A program made the position numbers and the translations under genes. Below the pieces are notes generated by a model, which worked only from the letters and a program-made list of their open reading frames with translations, ran no database searches and was not told the origin of the DNA. A DNA stretch of 64,000 nt. Origin: Bacillus sp. SORGH_AS_0510 (lineage in GTDB: Bacteria > Bacillota > Bacilli > Bacillales > Cytobacillaceae). Below are positions 8,482 through 18,000 of this stretch, piece by piece; within the stretch, counting starts at the first letter, position 1; every line of letters starts with the position of its first letter. Location: assembly GCF_030818775.1 (NCBI RefSeq), contig NZ_JAUTAU010000001.1, forward strand, positions 1,011,001 through 1,075,000. The letters are read 5' to 3'.

Positions 8482-9306
8482 TTCAGCCGAATCAACGGTT
8501 TGTTTCAACAGCATGGAAATGGTCACAGGACCTACCCCACCTGGTACAGGAGTGATCGCACCCGCCACTTCTAAACATGATTCATAATCAATATCGCCAA
8601 CATTCCCTTTGTTATAGCCGGCATCCAGAACAACGGCGCCTTCCTTCAGCCAGGACCCTTGAATAAACTTAGGCTTTCCAACCGCTGCCACAACAATATC
8701 TGCTTGTTTTAACAGGTCAGGTAAGTTGGTTGTTTTAGAATGGCACGTGGTCACTGTCGCATTTTCATTAAGAAGTAAGGCTGAAACAGGCTTACCTAAG
8801 ATTGGGCTTCGTCCCACCACAACGGCATGTTTGCCTTCGACTGGAATTTTGTAATAATGGATGATTTCCATAATCGCTGCTGGCGTACAGGATGGATACT
8901 TTCCAAAGCCCAATGCAGTTTGACCATAACCCGCACTTGTTACACCATCGACATCTTTTTCAATAGCAATGGTTTCGAAAGCCATGCGCTCATCAATGTG
9001 TGATGGAACCGGATGCTGCAGGAGAATCCCATGTACGGAATCATCTTCATTTAACTCTTTAATCGCTGCTAACAATTCCTCTGTCGTTGTTTCTTCTGGC
9101 AAATGTACTCGAATAGAATGTATACCTAATTTTTCACAAGCATTCCCTTTCATTTTTACGTATGTTTCTGAAGAGGGATCATTTCCTACTAAAATGGTGG
9201 CCAGGCACGGAATGATGCCATGTTCCTTTAACGATTCAATTCTTCCTTTTAAATTTTCTTTGATTTCTTTAGCTACAACTGTTCCATCCAAAATGATTTG
9301 CTCCAT
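8458..9306 (-). CDS. folD: FolD-type methylene-THF dehydrogenase/cyclohydrolase
   Basis: The 282-residue length matches FolD, which interconverts 5,10-methylene-THF and 10-formyl-THF using NADP. The catalytic Tyr and Lys are in ETYVKMKGNACEKLGI, the substrate loop in GILLQHPVP, and the dinucleotide site in VVVGRSPILGKPV. PGGVGPVTISMLL is the family's C-terminal signature. The block after KDVDG reads VTSAGYGQ rather than the more common FHPINVG, so this may be a divergent subtype. A ZTP riboswitch precedes it, as expected for a one-carbon gene supporting purine synthesis. Confidence 0.93.
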   Translation of the reverse strand: MEQIILDGTVVAKEIKENLKGRIESLKEHGIIPCLATILVGNDPSSETYVKMKGNACEKLGIHSIRVHLPEETTTEELLAAIKELNEDDSVHGILLQHPVPSHIDERMAFETIAIEKDVDGVTSAGYGQTALGFGKYPSCTPAAIMEIIHYYKIPVEGKHAVVVGRSPILGKPVSALLLNENATVTTCHSKTTNLPDLLKQADIVVAAVGKPKFIQGSWLKEGAVVLDAGYNKGNVGDIDYESCLEVAGAITPVPGGVGPVTISMLLKQTVDSAEKSKKLVF

Positions 9307-9334
9307 AGTATCGCCTCCGAAATGAAAATAAAAA

Positions 9335-9362
9335 AGAGATAAGGAAATAAACCCTTATCTCT
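9335..9362 (-). terminator. ZTP-riboswitch expression platform terminator
   Basis: On the minus strand AGAGATAAGG and CCTTATCTCT form a 10-bp stem followed by TTTTTTATTTT. The start of the stem overlaps the aptamer 3' end (GGGCAGAG), so ligand binding can compete with it. Confidence 0.85.
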
Positions 9363-9445
9363 GCCCAGACGACCCGACGTTATAAATCACAGCTTCCTTG
9401 TGGTCGTTTCCACAGATGTCGTCAGTTACTGTGACTGCTTTTATT
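9361..9445 (-). ncRNA. ZTP (pfl) riboswitch
   Basis: The minus-strand leader contains GTAACTGACGAC, GTGGAAACGACCAC, AGGAAGCTG and CGTCGGGTCGTCTGGGCA in that order. The GTCGTCTGGGCA end and upstream ACTGACGAC can form the pfl pseudoknot. By established knowledge this RNA senses ZTP/ZMP, which build up when 10-formyl-THF is short, and turns on folate one-carbon genes such as folD. Confidence 0.88.
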
Positions 9446-9453
9446 ATATAAAA

Positions 9454-9481
9454 AAGATAACATATTAAGGATAAAAGTCAA
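9454..9481 (-). promoter_or_regulatory. probable sigma-A promoter of folD
   Basis: On the minus strand TTGACT (9481-9476) and TATCTT (9459-9454) are 16 bases apart, just upstream of the ZTP aptamer. Confidence 0.55.
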
Positions 9482-9494
9482 CCGAAATTATAAG

Positions 9495-10043
9495 CTAGAA
9501 TACATCACTCGGTTCCGTATCAGAATAAACGGAAATAAGTACAACCGCTTTGTCTTCACTCACATTTTTAACAAAGTGTGGGACACTCGCGTTCCAGCTG
9601 AACGTATCCCCTTTTTCTAAGATAAACGAATCTTCCCCTTGTTCGGCAAGCACCCTGCCCTCTAGTACTAAGTGACTTTCCGTGCCTTCATGAGCATTGG
9701 CTTCACCCATGGAAGCTCCCGGAGGAAAATCGACAAGCATCATGCGTAATCCGCCTTTGGACGATAAATGTTCAATTTTTAGATTGTTGTACGTCGAGTA
9801 GGTTCTTTCTGCCTTTTTAACAACATGCATATGCTGTTTTTTTTCTAATAATAAATAGGGCAGAGGCACCCCAAGAAAGGTTGCAATCGTTTGTAAAGTA
9901 TTGATAGAAGGTGAGGTGTTATTGTTTTCAACGTTGCTGATAAATCCTTTTGACAGTCCCGTTCCCTCACACATTTGGGCAATTGTTATTTTTTTTCTGT
10001 TTCGTATCGCACGAATCTTTGAACCGATATCCACGTATTCCAC
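9495..10043 (-). CDS. XRE-family regulator with C-terminal cupin domain
   Basis: This 182-residue protein has an N-terminal helix-turn-helix (about 7-62; IAQMCEGTGLSKGFISNVENN) and a C-terminal cupin (about 105-175; HEGTESHLVLEGR, then KGDTFSWNASVPHFVKN with the usual His). Such proteins are soluble repressors or activators that sense a small ligand through the cupin. It is divergent from the dioxygenase/doxX pair at 10244 and probably controls that pair and itself. Candidate operators are listed separately. Confidence 0.9.
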   Translation of the reverse strand: MEYVDIGSKIRAIRNRKKITIAQMCEGTGLSKGFISNVENNNTSPSINTLQTIATFLGVPLPYLLLEKKQHMHVVKKAERTYSTYNNLKIEHLSSKGGLRMMLVDFPPGASMGEANAHEGTESHLVLEGRVLAEQGEDSFILEKGDTFSWNASVPHFVKNVSEDKAVVLISVYSDTEPSDVF

Positions 10044-10050
10044 CTCGTAT

Positions 10051-10178
10051 GTTTCCTAATAAAAAACTTAATTCTATCTTAGCAAAAAAGTAATTGACAA
10101 TCCATAGGGTTTGGAGTTATCTTATAGACAATAATTATTTCTATTTAGAAACTTACTTCCGTCTAATAGTTTCCTAAT
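10051..10178. promoter_or_regulatory. candidate operator sites and promoter in the XRE/dioxygenase gap
   Basis: GTTTCCTAAT occurs at 10051-10060 and again at 10169-10178. A near copy lies on the other strand at 10143-10152 (ATTTAGAAAC). One copy touches each gene's leader, as expected for an autoregulated divergent regulator. A promoter-like TTGACA (10094-10099) with TTATCT 17 bases later points toward the dioxygenase gene. Confidence 0.45.
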
Positions 10179-10243
10179 GTGAATATATTATTTGTATGAA
10201 GATTCATTGACCACTTAATATAAAACTTTGAGGAGAGGATCAA

Positions 10244-11029
10244 ATGCTTCCATCATTATTTATCGCACACGGTGCTCCGTTACTTGCGCTTGAAAACAAT
10301 GAATATACACAGTTTTTACATCAGTTGGGCCGTACATTGCCAAGGCCAAAGGCAATCGTTTTATTTTCTGCCCACTGGGAGTCGACTTTGCAGCAGGTGA
10401 GCAGTGCACCTGAGTACCGAACAATTTATGACTTTGGCGGATTTCCTGAAGCCTTGTACAAAATAGAATACCCAGCTAAGGGAAATCATGACATTACGAA
10501 AGAGATTACCGAACTATTCATGAGCCAAGGCGTTTCATATAATGTGGATGCTTCACGTGGATTGGATCACGGTGCATGGGTCGTATTGAGAATGCTGTAT
10601 CCTGATGCGGATATACCTGTCATTTCAATGTCTGTTAATCCCAACCTGTCACCTGCAGAACAATATCAGATTGGGAAGTCGTTAGCAGGGTTACGAGAAA
10701 AGGATGTTTTAATTATTGCCAGCGGGGGAACGGTGCATAATCTCAGAGCGATCAATTGGGATAAAGATCGCACAGGAGAAATAGATGATTGGGCGATAGC
10801 GTTCGATGAGTGGTTAGCCCGCCATCTGAAAAATTGGGACGCTGAATCACTGTTTAACTATCAAACATTGGCACCGACGGCTACTCTCGCTGTGCCGCCC
10901 TATGGGACAGAGCATTTTATTCCTATTTTTTATGCCATGGGTGCTGCCGATAATGGGCAGAAGGCAGAATTGCTGCACCGCAGCTATCGTTATGGAAACT
11001 TAAGCCACAGTGTATGGCAGTTTAATTAA
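10244..11029 (+). CDS. class III extradiol (DODA/LigB-type) dioxygenase
   Basis: The 261-residue length is typical of the 4,5-DOPA dioxygenase-like (YgiD) family, non-heme Fe or Zn enzymes that open catechol rings. Metal ligands are visible: FIAHGAP (His 9), FSAHWES (His 47), DHGAWV (His 109) and the GTVHNLR block near residue 168. The protein is cytoplasmic. It is followed after 27 bases by a doxX-like gene and is divergent from an XRE-cupin regulator, a layout that suggests response to aromatic or quinone compounds. The physiological substrate is unknown. Confidence 0.9.
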   Translation: MLPSLFIAHGAPLLALENNEYTQFLHQLGRTLPRPKAIVLFSAHWESTLQQVSSAPEYRTIYDFGGFPEALYKIEYPAKGNHDITKEITELFMSQGVSYNVDASRGLDHGAWVVLRMLYPDADIPVISMSVNPNLSPAEQYQIGKSLAGLREKDVLIIASGGTVHNLRAINWDKDRTGEIDDWAIAFDEWLARHLKNWDAESLFNYQTLAPTATLAVPPYGTEHFIPIFYAMGAADNGQKAELLHRSYRYGNLSHSVWQFN

Positions 11030-11056
11030 TTTAACAAAATACAGGAGGAATTTTTT

Positions 11057-11488
11057 ATGAAAAATAAATTTGAAGTAAGTACATTGATTTTACGAGTGGT
11101 TTTAGGAATTAGTTTTTTCATTCACGGACTTTCAAAGTTCCAAGGTGGAATTGAAAATATTGTTGGTTGGTTTGATAGTATCGGGTTACCTGGTGTGTTT
11201 GCTTATGCAGTGGCAGTGATCGAATTGGTTGGTGGAGTAGCATTAGTCCTTGGTCTCGGCTCTAGAGTTGTGTCCATTCTTTTATCGCTAGTGATGATTG
11301 GCGCCATGGTAAAAGTAAAATTCGCTGTCGGATTTTTAGGAAATGGCCAAATGGCAGGGTATGAACTAGATTTAGCCTTCTTAGCGATGGCTGTTGTGAT
11401 TGCTATTAATGACAGTAAATTGTTTGCACTTGACCAAGTGATTTTTAATAAGCAAACAAATAATAGTGGAAATAAGAAAGCTGCGTAA
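11057..11488 (+). CDS. DoxX family membrane protein
   Basis: This 143-residue protein has four hydrophobic segments and the family opening ILRVVLGISFFIHGLSKFQGG. The blocks GLPGVFAYAVAVIELVGGVALVLG and LDLAFLAMAVVIAI fit DoxX. Such proteins sit in the membrane and are often encoded next to redox or aromatic-compound genes. It follows the dioxygenase gene with a good AGGAGGAATTTTTT site and shares its operon and terminator. Confidence 0.9.
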   Translation: MKNKFEVSTLILRVVLGISFFIHGLSKFQGGIENIVGWFDSIGLPGVFAYAVAVIELVGGVALVLGLGSRVVSILLSLVMIGAMVKVKFAVGFLGNGQMAGYELDLAFLAMAVVIAINDSKLFALDQVIFNKQTNNSGNKKAA

Positions 11489-11497
11489 GCAAAAAAA

Positions 11498-11528
11498 CTG
11501 CTAGAATCCTTATTCTAGCAGGTTTTTT
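11498..11528. terminator. bidirectional terminator
   Basis: CTGCTAGAAT and ATTCTAGCAG flank CCTT, with A7 before and T6 after, between the convergent doxX and eamA genes. Confidence 0.88.
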
Positions 11529-11534
11529 CATACT

Positions 11535-12443
11535 TTATTGGAAGGTCTCTTTTTCAATTACTTGTGGAAGCGGCTTTTGCTTTTGGGTCATAAAGAAGAA
11601 GACGCCGACAAGCACGAGTAAGCCACCTGCGATTTGCCATGTAACGAGCCGTTCATGTAGTAAGATATAAGCTAAAAACGTCGAGCCCACAGGTTCCCCT
11701 AAAATACTCATAGAAATTGTGGTGGCATTGACATATTTGAGGAGCCAGTTGTTTATCACATGACTGACGGTAGGAACGGTCGCAAGTAAAAGGAAGATTC
11801 CCCATTCCTTACCGGGATACCCGCCGAAGGCGACGCCCGTTAAAAAGTTATAAATGATTAAAATAATGGCAGCCGAGAAAAACACACAAAAGCTATACAG
11901 CCAGTGTGATACTTTTTTCACGATGGTTTGCCCAATTAATAGGTAGCCAACAACCGAGATGACACTTAAAAAGGAAAGTACATCCCCCATAATGGCATCT
12001 TGACTCAACCCGAAATCTCCCCAGCCAATCATCATCGCGCCAATAATGGCAATCCCCATGGTCATTAGGGCAGATAAGGTGGTTCTCTCTCTAAACAGTA
12101 AAAAGCCCCCGACTAACGACACAATCGGCTGCAAAGCTAGAATGATTGTTGAACTGGCTACTGTCGTTAGCTTTAAAGATCCAAACCAAAGCACAAAATG
12201 TAAAGCTAAAAACGAGCCTGAGAAAAATAAAAAGAACCAATCTTTTTTCTCGATGTTTTTAAATTCATCTCGATGTTTCCATACGATGGGAAGCATTAAA
12301 ATACTTGCAAATAACATTCGATACATACTTAAAACTGAGGCTGGTGCATCTGACCATTTGACAAAAATAGCCGAAAACGAGATGGCTATAATGGAAATGG
12401 TAAGCGGCAGGGCAATCGACCTTGATGCTTCTTCCTGTTTCAT
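11535..12443 (-). CDS. EamA/DMT family exporter
   Basis: This 302-residue integral membrane protein has about ten hydrophobic segments in two similar halves, as in the drug/metabolite transporter superfamily (two EamA domains, about 12-145 and 155-288). Visible blocks are SAIFVKWSDAPASVLSMYRMLFASILMLP and a second half with SILGEPVGSTFLAYILLHE (the family's conserved Glu-Pro). It likely exports an amino acid or metabolite; the substrate cannot be deduced. The start follows AGGGGGAGAAC. It stands alone. Confidence 0.9.
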   Translation of the reverse strand: MKQEEASRSIALPLTISIIAISFSAIFVKWSDAPASVLSMYRMLFASILMLPIVWKHRDEFKNIEKKDWFFLFFSGSFLALHFVLWFGSLKLTTVASSTIILALQPIVSLVGGFLLFRERTTLSALMTMGIAIIGAMMIGWGDFGLSQDAIMGDVLSFLSVISVVGYLLIGQTIVKKVSHWLYSFCVFFSAAIILIIYNFLTGVAFGGYPGKEWGIFLLLATVPTVSHVINNWLLKYVNATTISMSILGEPVGSTFLAYILLHERLVTWQIAGGLLVLVGVFFFMTQKQKPLPQVIEKETFQ

Positions 12444-12595
12444 GTTCTCCCCCTAATTTTTACGTTATCATACAAAACTATTAATATATTATACTCGCGT
12501 TTTTCATAGCTCTCAACTAGGGGATTTTTACAGGAATTTCGGCAAGACGGAGAAATATTTGTCGTTTCCTGGGAAATGTTGTCCGCTGTTATAAA

Positions 12596-12628
12596 AAATT
12601 GCTGATTGAATGAACCAATCAGCAATTT
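12596..12628 (-). terminator. terminator of the 46-residue membrane protein gene
   Basis: ATTGCTGATTG and CAATCAGCAAT flank seven bases. On the minus strand the stem is followed by TTTTTTAT. Confidence 0.8.
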
Positions 12629-12633
12629 ATTAG

Positions 12634-12774
12634 TTATGAAATATGGTTAGCGAGCATGGTTACTAAGGCACTTAGAAGGATCGCGCCGATCATGATGGAA
12701 CTATATAGTAGGCGCTTCTTTCTCTTTTTTTGTACATATACTTCTTCCGGTGTTAACCAATATGTTTTTGACAT
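12634..12774 (-). CDS. small membrane protein (46 residues)
   Basis: The longer open frame begins at 12855, but ATG 12774 is preceded by AAAGGAGAG with six bases of spacing, so I take that start. The product begins MSKTYWLTPEEVYVQKKRKKR and continues with one transmembrane helix (about 23-43). This gives a cytoplasmic positively charged N-terminus and a short outside tail. It has its own terminator, which supports a real gene. No family is recognised. Confidence 0.65.
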   Translation of the reverse strand: MSKTYWLTPEEVYVQKKRKKRLLYSSIMIGAILLSALVTMLANHIS

Positions 12775-13032
12775 CAAATACTCTCCTTTAATAGTTGATG
12801 GCAGCTGGCTGGCGTTGTCATCCTGACAGTAGCCCCTATAGCTTTGCGTCATCACCTTTCAGTGATTTTGCCTTTAAATGATTCTTGTGCCAGTCGCCAT
12901 GAAAAATTTTCAAACAATCTCGAACTTAATTATCTCCAAATCAAGATAATATCATATATAATTAATTTTGCCAAGAAGTTGTTCTGTTTTTAGGGAATAG
13001 TAAAATTAAGTAATTAATGGAGGGAAGAAATC

Positions 13033-13878
13033 ATGGGGGATTTTCATCGTAAACCTAATGTCTATGTTGGAGAAGTGAATATTAAAGTGAAGGACTTAGA
13101 ACGTTCAATTACTTTTTACCAAACCATAATTGGATTACAGGTGTTAGAAAAAGCAAAGGATCGTGCGGTCTTAACAGCAAATGGGAAAACCCCTTTAGTT
13201 ACACTTGAACAGCCTGAAGATGTGGTTGCAAAGTCCGGACGTACAACGGGTTTATATCATTTCGCTATATTATTGCCAGCACGAGCTGATTTATCGGTTT
13301 TTTTACGCCATTTACTGAAAACTGGTTATCCACTTGGCGCTGCTGACCATTATGTAAGTGAAGCATTGTATCTAGATGATCCAGATGGCAATGGGATTGA
13401 AGTATATCGAGACCGTTCTGCAGATGAGTGGACCTGGAAAAATGGGATGGTTGATATGGCAACGGAACAGCTCGATGCCCAAGGAATTCTAGCTGCGAGT
13501 GATGCCGAATGGAAGGGGTTACCGTCCGAAACGTTAATGGGGCATATCCATCTTCATGTAGCAGATTTGCACAAAGCAGAAGAATTTTACACAAAAGGTC
13601 TCGGGTTTGAGCGTGTTGCCACGTATCCACAAGCTGTTTTTCTTTCAACTGGAAAATACCATCATCATATCGCAATCAACACTTGGCAGGGAGTGGGAGC
13701 GCCACCACCGCCAAGAAACAGCGTCGGTTTAAATTGGTATACACTTGTATTTCCAGAGGCGTCTGTTAGAGAGGCTGCGGTTAAGCAACTACAGCAAATA
13801 GGTGCACCTGTGAAGAAAGAGCAGGACTATTATTTGACCAATGACCCGGCAGGGAATCAAATACGTTTAGTAATTTAA
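13033..13878 (+). CDS. VOC family ring-cleavage-type protein (CatE-like)
   Basis: The 281-residue length is close to B. subtilis CatE, a catechol-2,3-dioxygenase of the vicinal-oxygen-chelate fold. Two VOC domains are visible (about 12-130 and 165-281). They carry metal-ligand candidates [12 protein letters not shown] (His) and GIEVYRD (Glu) in the first half, and [17 protein letters not shown] with GNQIRLVI in the second. The start follows GGAGGGAAG. The msrAB gene follows after 26 bases, so the two are probably co-transcribed. An oxidative or catechol stress role is an inference. Confidence 0.88.
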   Translation: MGDFHRKPNVYVGEVNIKVKDLERSITFYQTIIGLQVLEKAKDRAVLTANGKTPLVTLEQPEDVVAKSGRTTGLYHFAILLPARADLSVFLRHLLKTGYPLGAADHYVSEALYLDDPDGNGIEVYRDRSADEWTWKNGMVDMATEQLDAQGILAASDAEWKGLPSETLMGHIHLHVADLHKAEEFYTKGLGFERVATYPQAVFLSTGKYHHHIAINTWQGVGAPPPPRNSVGLNWYTLVFPEASVREAAVKQLQQIGAPVKKEQDYYLTNDPAGNQIRLVI

Positions 13879-13904
13879 ATATATTTATGAAGGGAGTGGG
13901 TCAA

Positions 13905-14861
13905 ATGACTGGAAAAATAGAATTGGCCACTTTTGCAGGTGGTTGCTTTTGGTGCATGGTCGCACCGTTTGATGAACAGCCTGGGATTAAGGAAGTGGTA
14001 TCCGGCTATACTGGCGGGCATAAAGAAAATCCCACCTATGAGGAAGTATGCTCCGATACGACGGGGCATGTGGAAGCCGTTCAGATAACCTTTGATCCGT
14101 CTGTTTTTCCATATAAAAAGTTGCTTGAGTTGTTTTGGCAACAAATCGACCCAACAGATGCTGGCGGACAGTTTAATGACCGTGGAACTTCCTATAAGAC
14201 GGCGATTTTTTATCATAATGAGGAACAAAGAGAGCAGGCGGAAGCATCCAAAGCAGGAGTGGCGGCGAGTGGCCGCTTCCAAAAGCCGATTGTAACGGAA
14301 ATCCTTCCCGCTGCTTCTTTTTATCGGGCGGAAGAAAAGCATCAGGATTATTATAAAAAATTTCCGTTTCATTATAATCATTACCGCGAAGGCTCGGGAC
14401 GTGCTCGATTTATCCGAGAGAACTGGAAGAAACGCAAAAGCGATGAAGAATTAAAGCAGGAGTTAACGCCGCTTCAATTTGAGGTGACGAGGAAGAATGC
14501 GACAGAACCTCCTTTTCGGAATGAATTTTGGAACCATACCGAAGAAGGGATTTATGTGGATATTATTTCGGGAGAACCGTTGTTTAGTTCCACGGATAAA
14601 TATGATGCTGGATGTGGATGGCCCAGCTTTACGAAACCACTAAGACGAAATGAACTGGAGGAGCGGTTTGATACCTCGCATGGGATGAGGAGAATAGAGG
14701 TCCGAAGCAAATCGGCGGATTCTCACCTAGGACATGTATTTGATGATGGACCAGGTCCCGATCGTGCGCGCTATTGTATTAATTCCGCTGCGCTCCGGTT
14801 TATACCAAAAAGCAAGCTCATTGACGAAGGTTATGGTCAGTTCTTGAGGTTGTTTAACTAG
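13905..14861 (+). CDS. msrAB: bifunctional methionine sulfoxide reductase MsrA/MsrB
   Basis: From ATG 13905 (after GGGAGTGG) the protein has 318 residues. An in-frame ATG at 13887 has no good site. The MsrA domain comes first, with GGCFWC (catalytic Cys 14) and SGYTGG. The MsrB domain follows from about residue 180, with [17 protein letters not shown] and [11 protein letters not shown] (catalytic Cys). The zinc CxxC pairs of many MsrB proteins are absent, which is common in fused forms. It repairs both S- and R-methionine sulfoxide in the cytoplasm. It probably shares a transcript with the VOC gene. Confidence 0.95.
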   Translation: MTGKIELATFAGGCFWCMVAPFDEQPGIKEVVSGYTGGHKENPTYEEVCSDTTGHVEAVQITFDPSVFPYKKLLELFWQQIDPTDAGGQFNDRGTSYKTAIFYHNEEQREQAEASKAGVAASGRFQKPIVTEILPAASFYRAEEKHQDYYKKFPFHYNHYREGSGRARFIRENWKKRKSDEELKQELTPLQFEVTRKNATEPPFRNEFWNHTEEGIYVDIISGEPLFSSTDKYDAGCGWPSFTKPLRRNELEERFDTSHGMRRIEVRSKSADSHLGHVFDDGPGPDRARYCINSAALRFIPKSKLIDEGYGQFLRLFN

Positions 14862-14865
14862 ATTC

Positions 14866-14893
14866 AAGAAGGAGTGAACACTCCTTCTTTTTT
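14866..14893 (+). terminator. terminator after msrAB
   Basis: AAGAAGGAGT and ACTCCTTCTT flank GAAC and are followed by a T run. Confidence 0.85.
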
Positions 14894-15014
14894 TTACAAA
14901 TTTCTACAAATTACAACAATTCCTCTAAAAAATTTATGAATTTTTGACTATTTTCTAACTCTTTATGTTAAATTTATAGGTATTGTTTACTATTTTATTT
15001 TAGGGGGATGTTCT

Positions 15015-18000
15015 TTGAAAGAATCCAGTCTTTCCCTTTTTTCATTTAGCAAAAAGGGATTTATAACTATATTTAGTAGTGCGGTCATACTTTCATCAGT
15101 AGCTACTAATCTTGTTAATGCTCAAATAATAGATAATTCCAAGATTGTATTTTCTGAGGATATAGATTGGATGAAGCCGAATGCTACTTTGAATGGAGAA
15201 GAAATTAGTATTGATTTTAGTAAACGTTTTTCCTCTTTTTTAAAGGATGGCACCATTCAATTAGAAGCTACATCGAGTACTAATATCGTGTCGGTTTCAG
15301 TAAGTGAACTTACATTAAATTTAAACGTAAAGAGTTTTGGACAATCTGTCATAAAAGTAATAGCAAGAGATAATGAAGGGAAAGCAGTTACGGACCAATT
15401 TCATTTAAAGATTACTCAAAAAGGCGATCTTAATGGCGATGGAATAATTACTCCTGCGGATGCTCTTCTTATTTATCAAGCGACAAGTGGAAAAGTGACT
15501 TTAACAACAGAACAGATGAAACTACTAGACATTAATGGTGACGGTAAAATAACAAATGCCGATGCTAGCGAATTGATGGCTAATTACGTAGGGAAAAAGC
15601 CAATGAACACGGCTGACCGAAACTTTTTTGTTGTATTCACAGAGGTCAATGATGCCCCTATAGCAAATGATGATCACTTTACACTAAAAGAAGATGAGAC
15701 ATTAAAAATCGATAGTGATTTAAGTATTCTTAAAAATGACATAGAGGTCGATGGGAACTCCTTAGCGGCGAAGAAAATGAGTGATCCAGCTCACGGTGAC
15801 TTAACGTTAAATCAAGATGGAACGTTCACATATGTCCCAAATAAAAATTTTAACGGATATGACCAATTTACATATAAAGTAAGTGATGGGAAAGTTGAGT
15901 CAGAAGAACGGACTGTATTCCTTGGGGTGGAAGCTGTAAATGATGCCCCAGTTGCGGAAGCTGGAACACTGAAAGTGACGGAGGACAACCAAGCCGAAGG
16001 CAAACTTACTGGAACGGATGTAGAGAATTCAGAGTTAACCTACACGATTGTGGACAATGGTAAAAAGGGTACAGTAACGATTACGGATCAAAAAACAGGA
16101 GCTTACACATATAAGCCAAATCCTAACGAAAATGGGAAAGACTCGTTCACATATAAGGTGAATGATGGAACAACGGATTCAGAAGTGGCTACCGTAGAGG
16201 TGAACATCCAAGCAGTGAACGATGCCCCGGTTGCCAAAGCAGACAGCTTCAAAGTGAAAGAGGACGAGACACTAACGGTTGATGCAAACTCTAGTATTCT
16301 CAAAAATGATGAGGATGTGGAAGGCAGCCCGTTAAAAATAAAATTAGTAAGTGAAACAGCCCATGGAAAGCTAACGCTGAATGAGGATGGGACGTTTACC
16401 TATGAACCGAAGGCTAACTTTAATGGAACTGATCAATTTGTCTATAAGGCAAATGACGGCGAGCTAGATTCAGAGGAACAGACCGTAACAATTGAAGTGG
16501 AAGCTGTAAATGATGCCCCAGTTGCGGAAGCTGGAACTCTGAAAGTGACGGAGGACATCCAAGCCGAAGGCAAACTTACTGGAACGGATGTAGAGAATTC
16601 AGAGTTAACCTACACGATTGTGGACAATGGAAAAAAAGGTACAGTAACGATTACGGATCAAAAAACAGGAGCTTACACGTATACGCCAAATCCTAACGAT
16701 AATGGGAAAGACTCGTTCACATATAAGGTGAATGATGGAACAACGGATTCAGAAGTGGCTACCGTAGAGGTGAACATCCAAGCAGTGAACGATGCCCCGG
16801 TTGCCAATGCAGACAGCTTTAAAGTGAAAGAGGACGAGACGCTAACGGTTGACGCAAACTCTAGTATTCTCAAAAATGATGAGGATGTGGAAGGCAGTCC
16901 GTTAACAATAAAATTAGTAAGTGAAACAGCCCATGGAAAGCTAACGCTGAATGAGGATGGTACTTTTACTTATGAACCGAAGGCTAACTTTAATGGAACT
17001 GATCAATTTGTCTATAAGGCAAATGACGGCGAGCTAGATTCAGAGGAACAGACCGTAACAATTGAAGTGGAAGCTGTAAATGATGCCCCAGTTGCGGAAG
17101 CTGGAACACTGAAAGTGACGGAGGACATCCAAGCCGAAGGCAAACTTACTGGAACAGATATGGAGAGTTCAGAGTTAACCTACACGATTGTGGACAATGG
17201 GAAAAAAGGCACAGTAACGATTACGGATCAAAAAACAGGAGCTTACACGTATACGCCAAATCCTAACGAAAATGGGAAAGACTCATTCACATATAAGGTG
17301 AATGATGGAACAGCTGATTCAGAAGTGGCTACTGTCGAAGTGACAATTGAAGCTGTGAACGACGCACCTACCATTTCAGATCCCTCTATCAGTGGAAAGC
17401 TGTTAATAGGAGAAACCGTAAAAGGTAACTATACGTATACAGATGTGGAGAATGATGAAGAAGGAAGCTCAGTTTATCAATGGTATAGAGGAATACAGAA
17501 AGATGGCAGTGATAAATCTCCAATTAGTGGTGCGAACTCCAAAGAATATAGCATCAAAGATGAGGATGAAAATTTTTATTTATTTTTTGAAGTGAAACCA
17601 GTTGCAGTAACAGGAGAGCAAGCAAACCAATCCTTTATCATCAATACGACAGACAAAGTTGTGGGATTGACACCAGTTCTAACGATTCACCCTGATCCAT
17701 ATAGACCGGACCCGCTGGCACCAATAACGGAAGCAGATCTTAAGTCACAAGGTGGAACCTTTATTACGGTTGATTTAACCAATGATCAATTCAAGGAATC
17801 GATTTCAGAAAATGACTTTGTCTTAAATCACGCTCCTGATGGCTTGACGGTTGTCTCAGCCATGTTATTAGATGATACAACTGCTGGGTTATTGCTTCAA
17901 TATGATGGACTTGACTTTGATTATGATATCCCTGATTTTTCAGTAACCGCGAAAGATACGGCGACGCTTAAAGGAAAAGCTGTCACATCAAATAATATGA

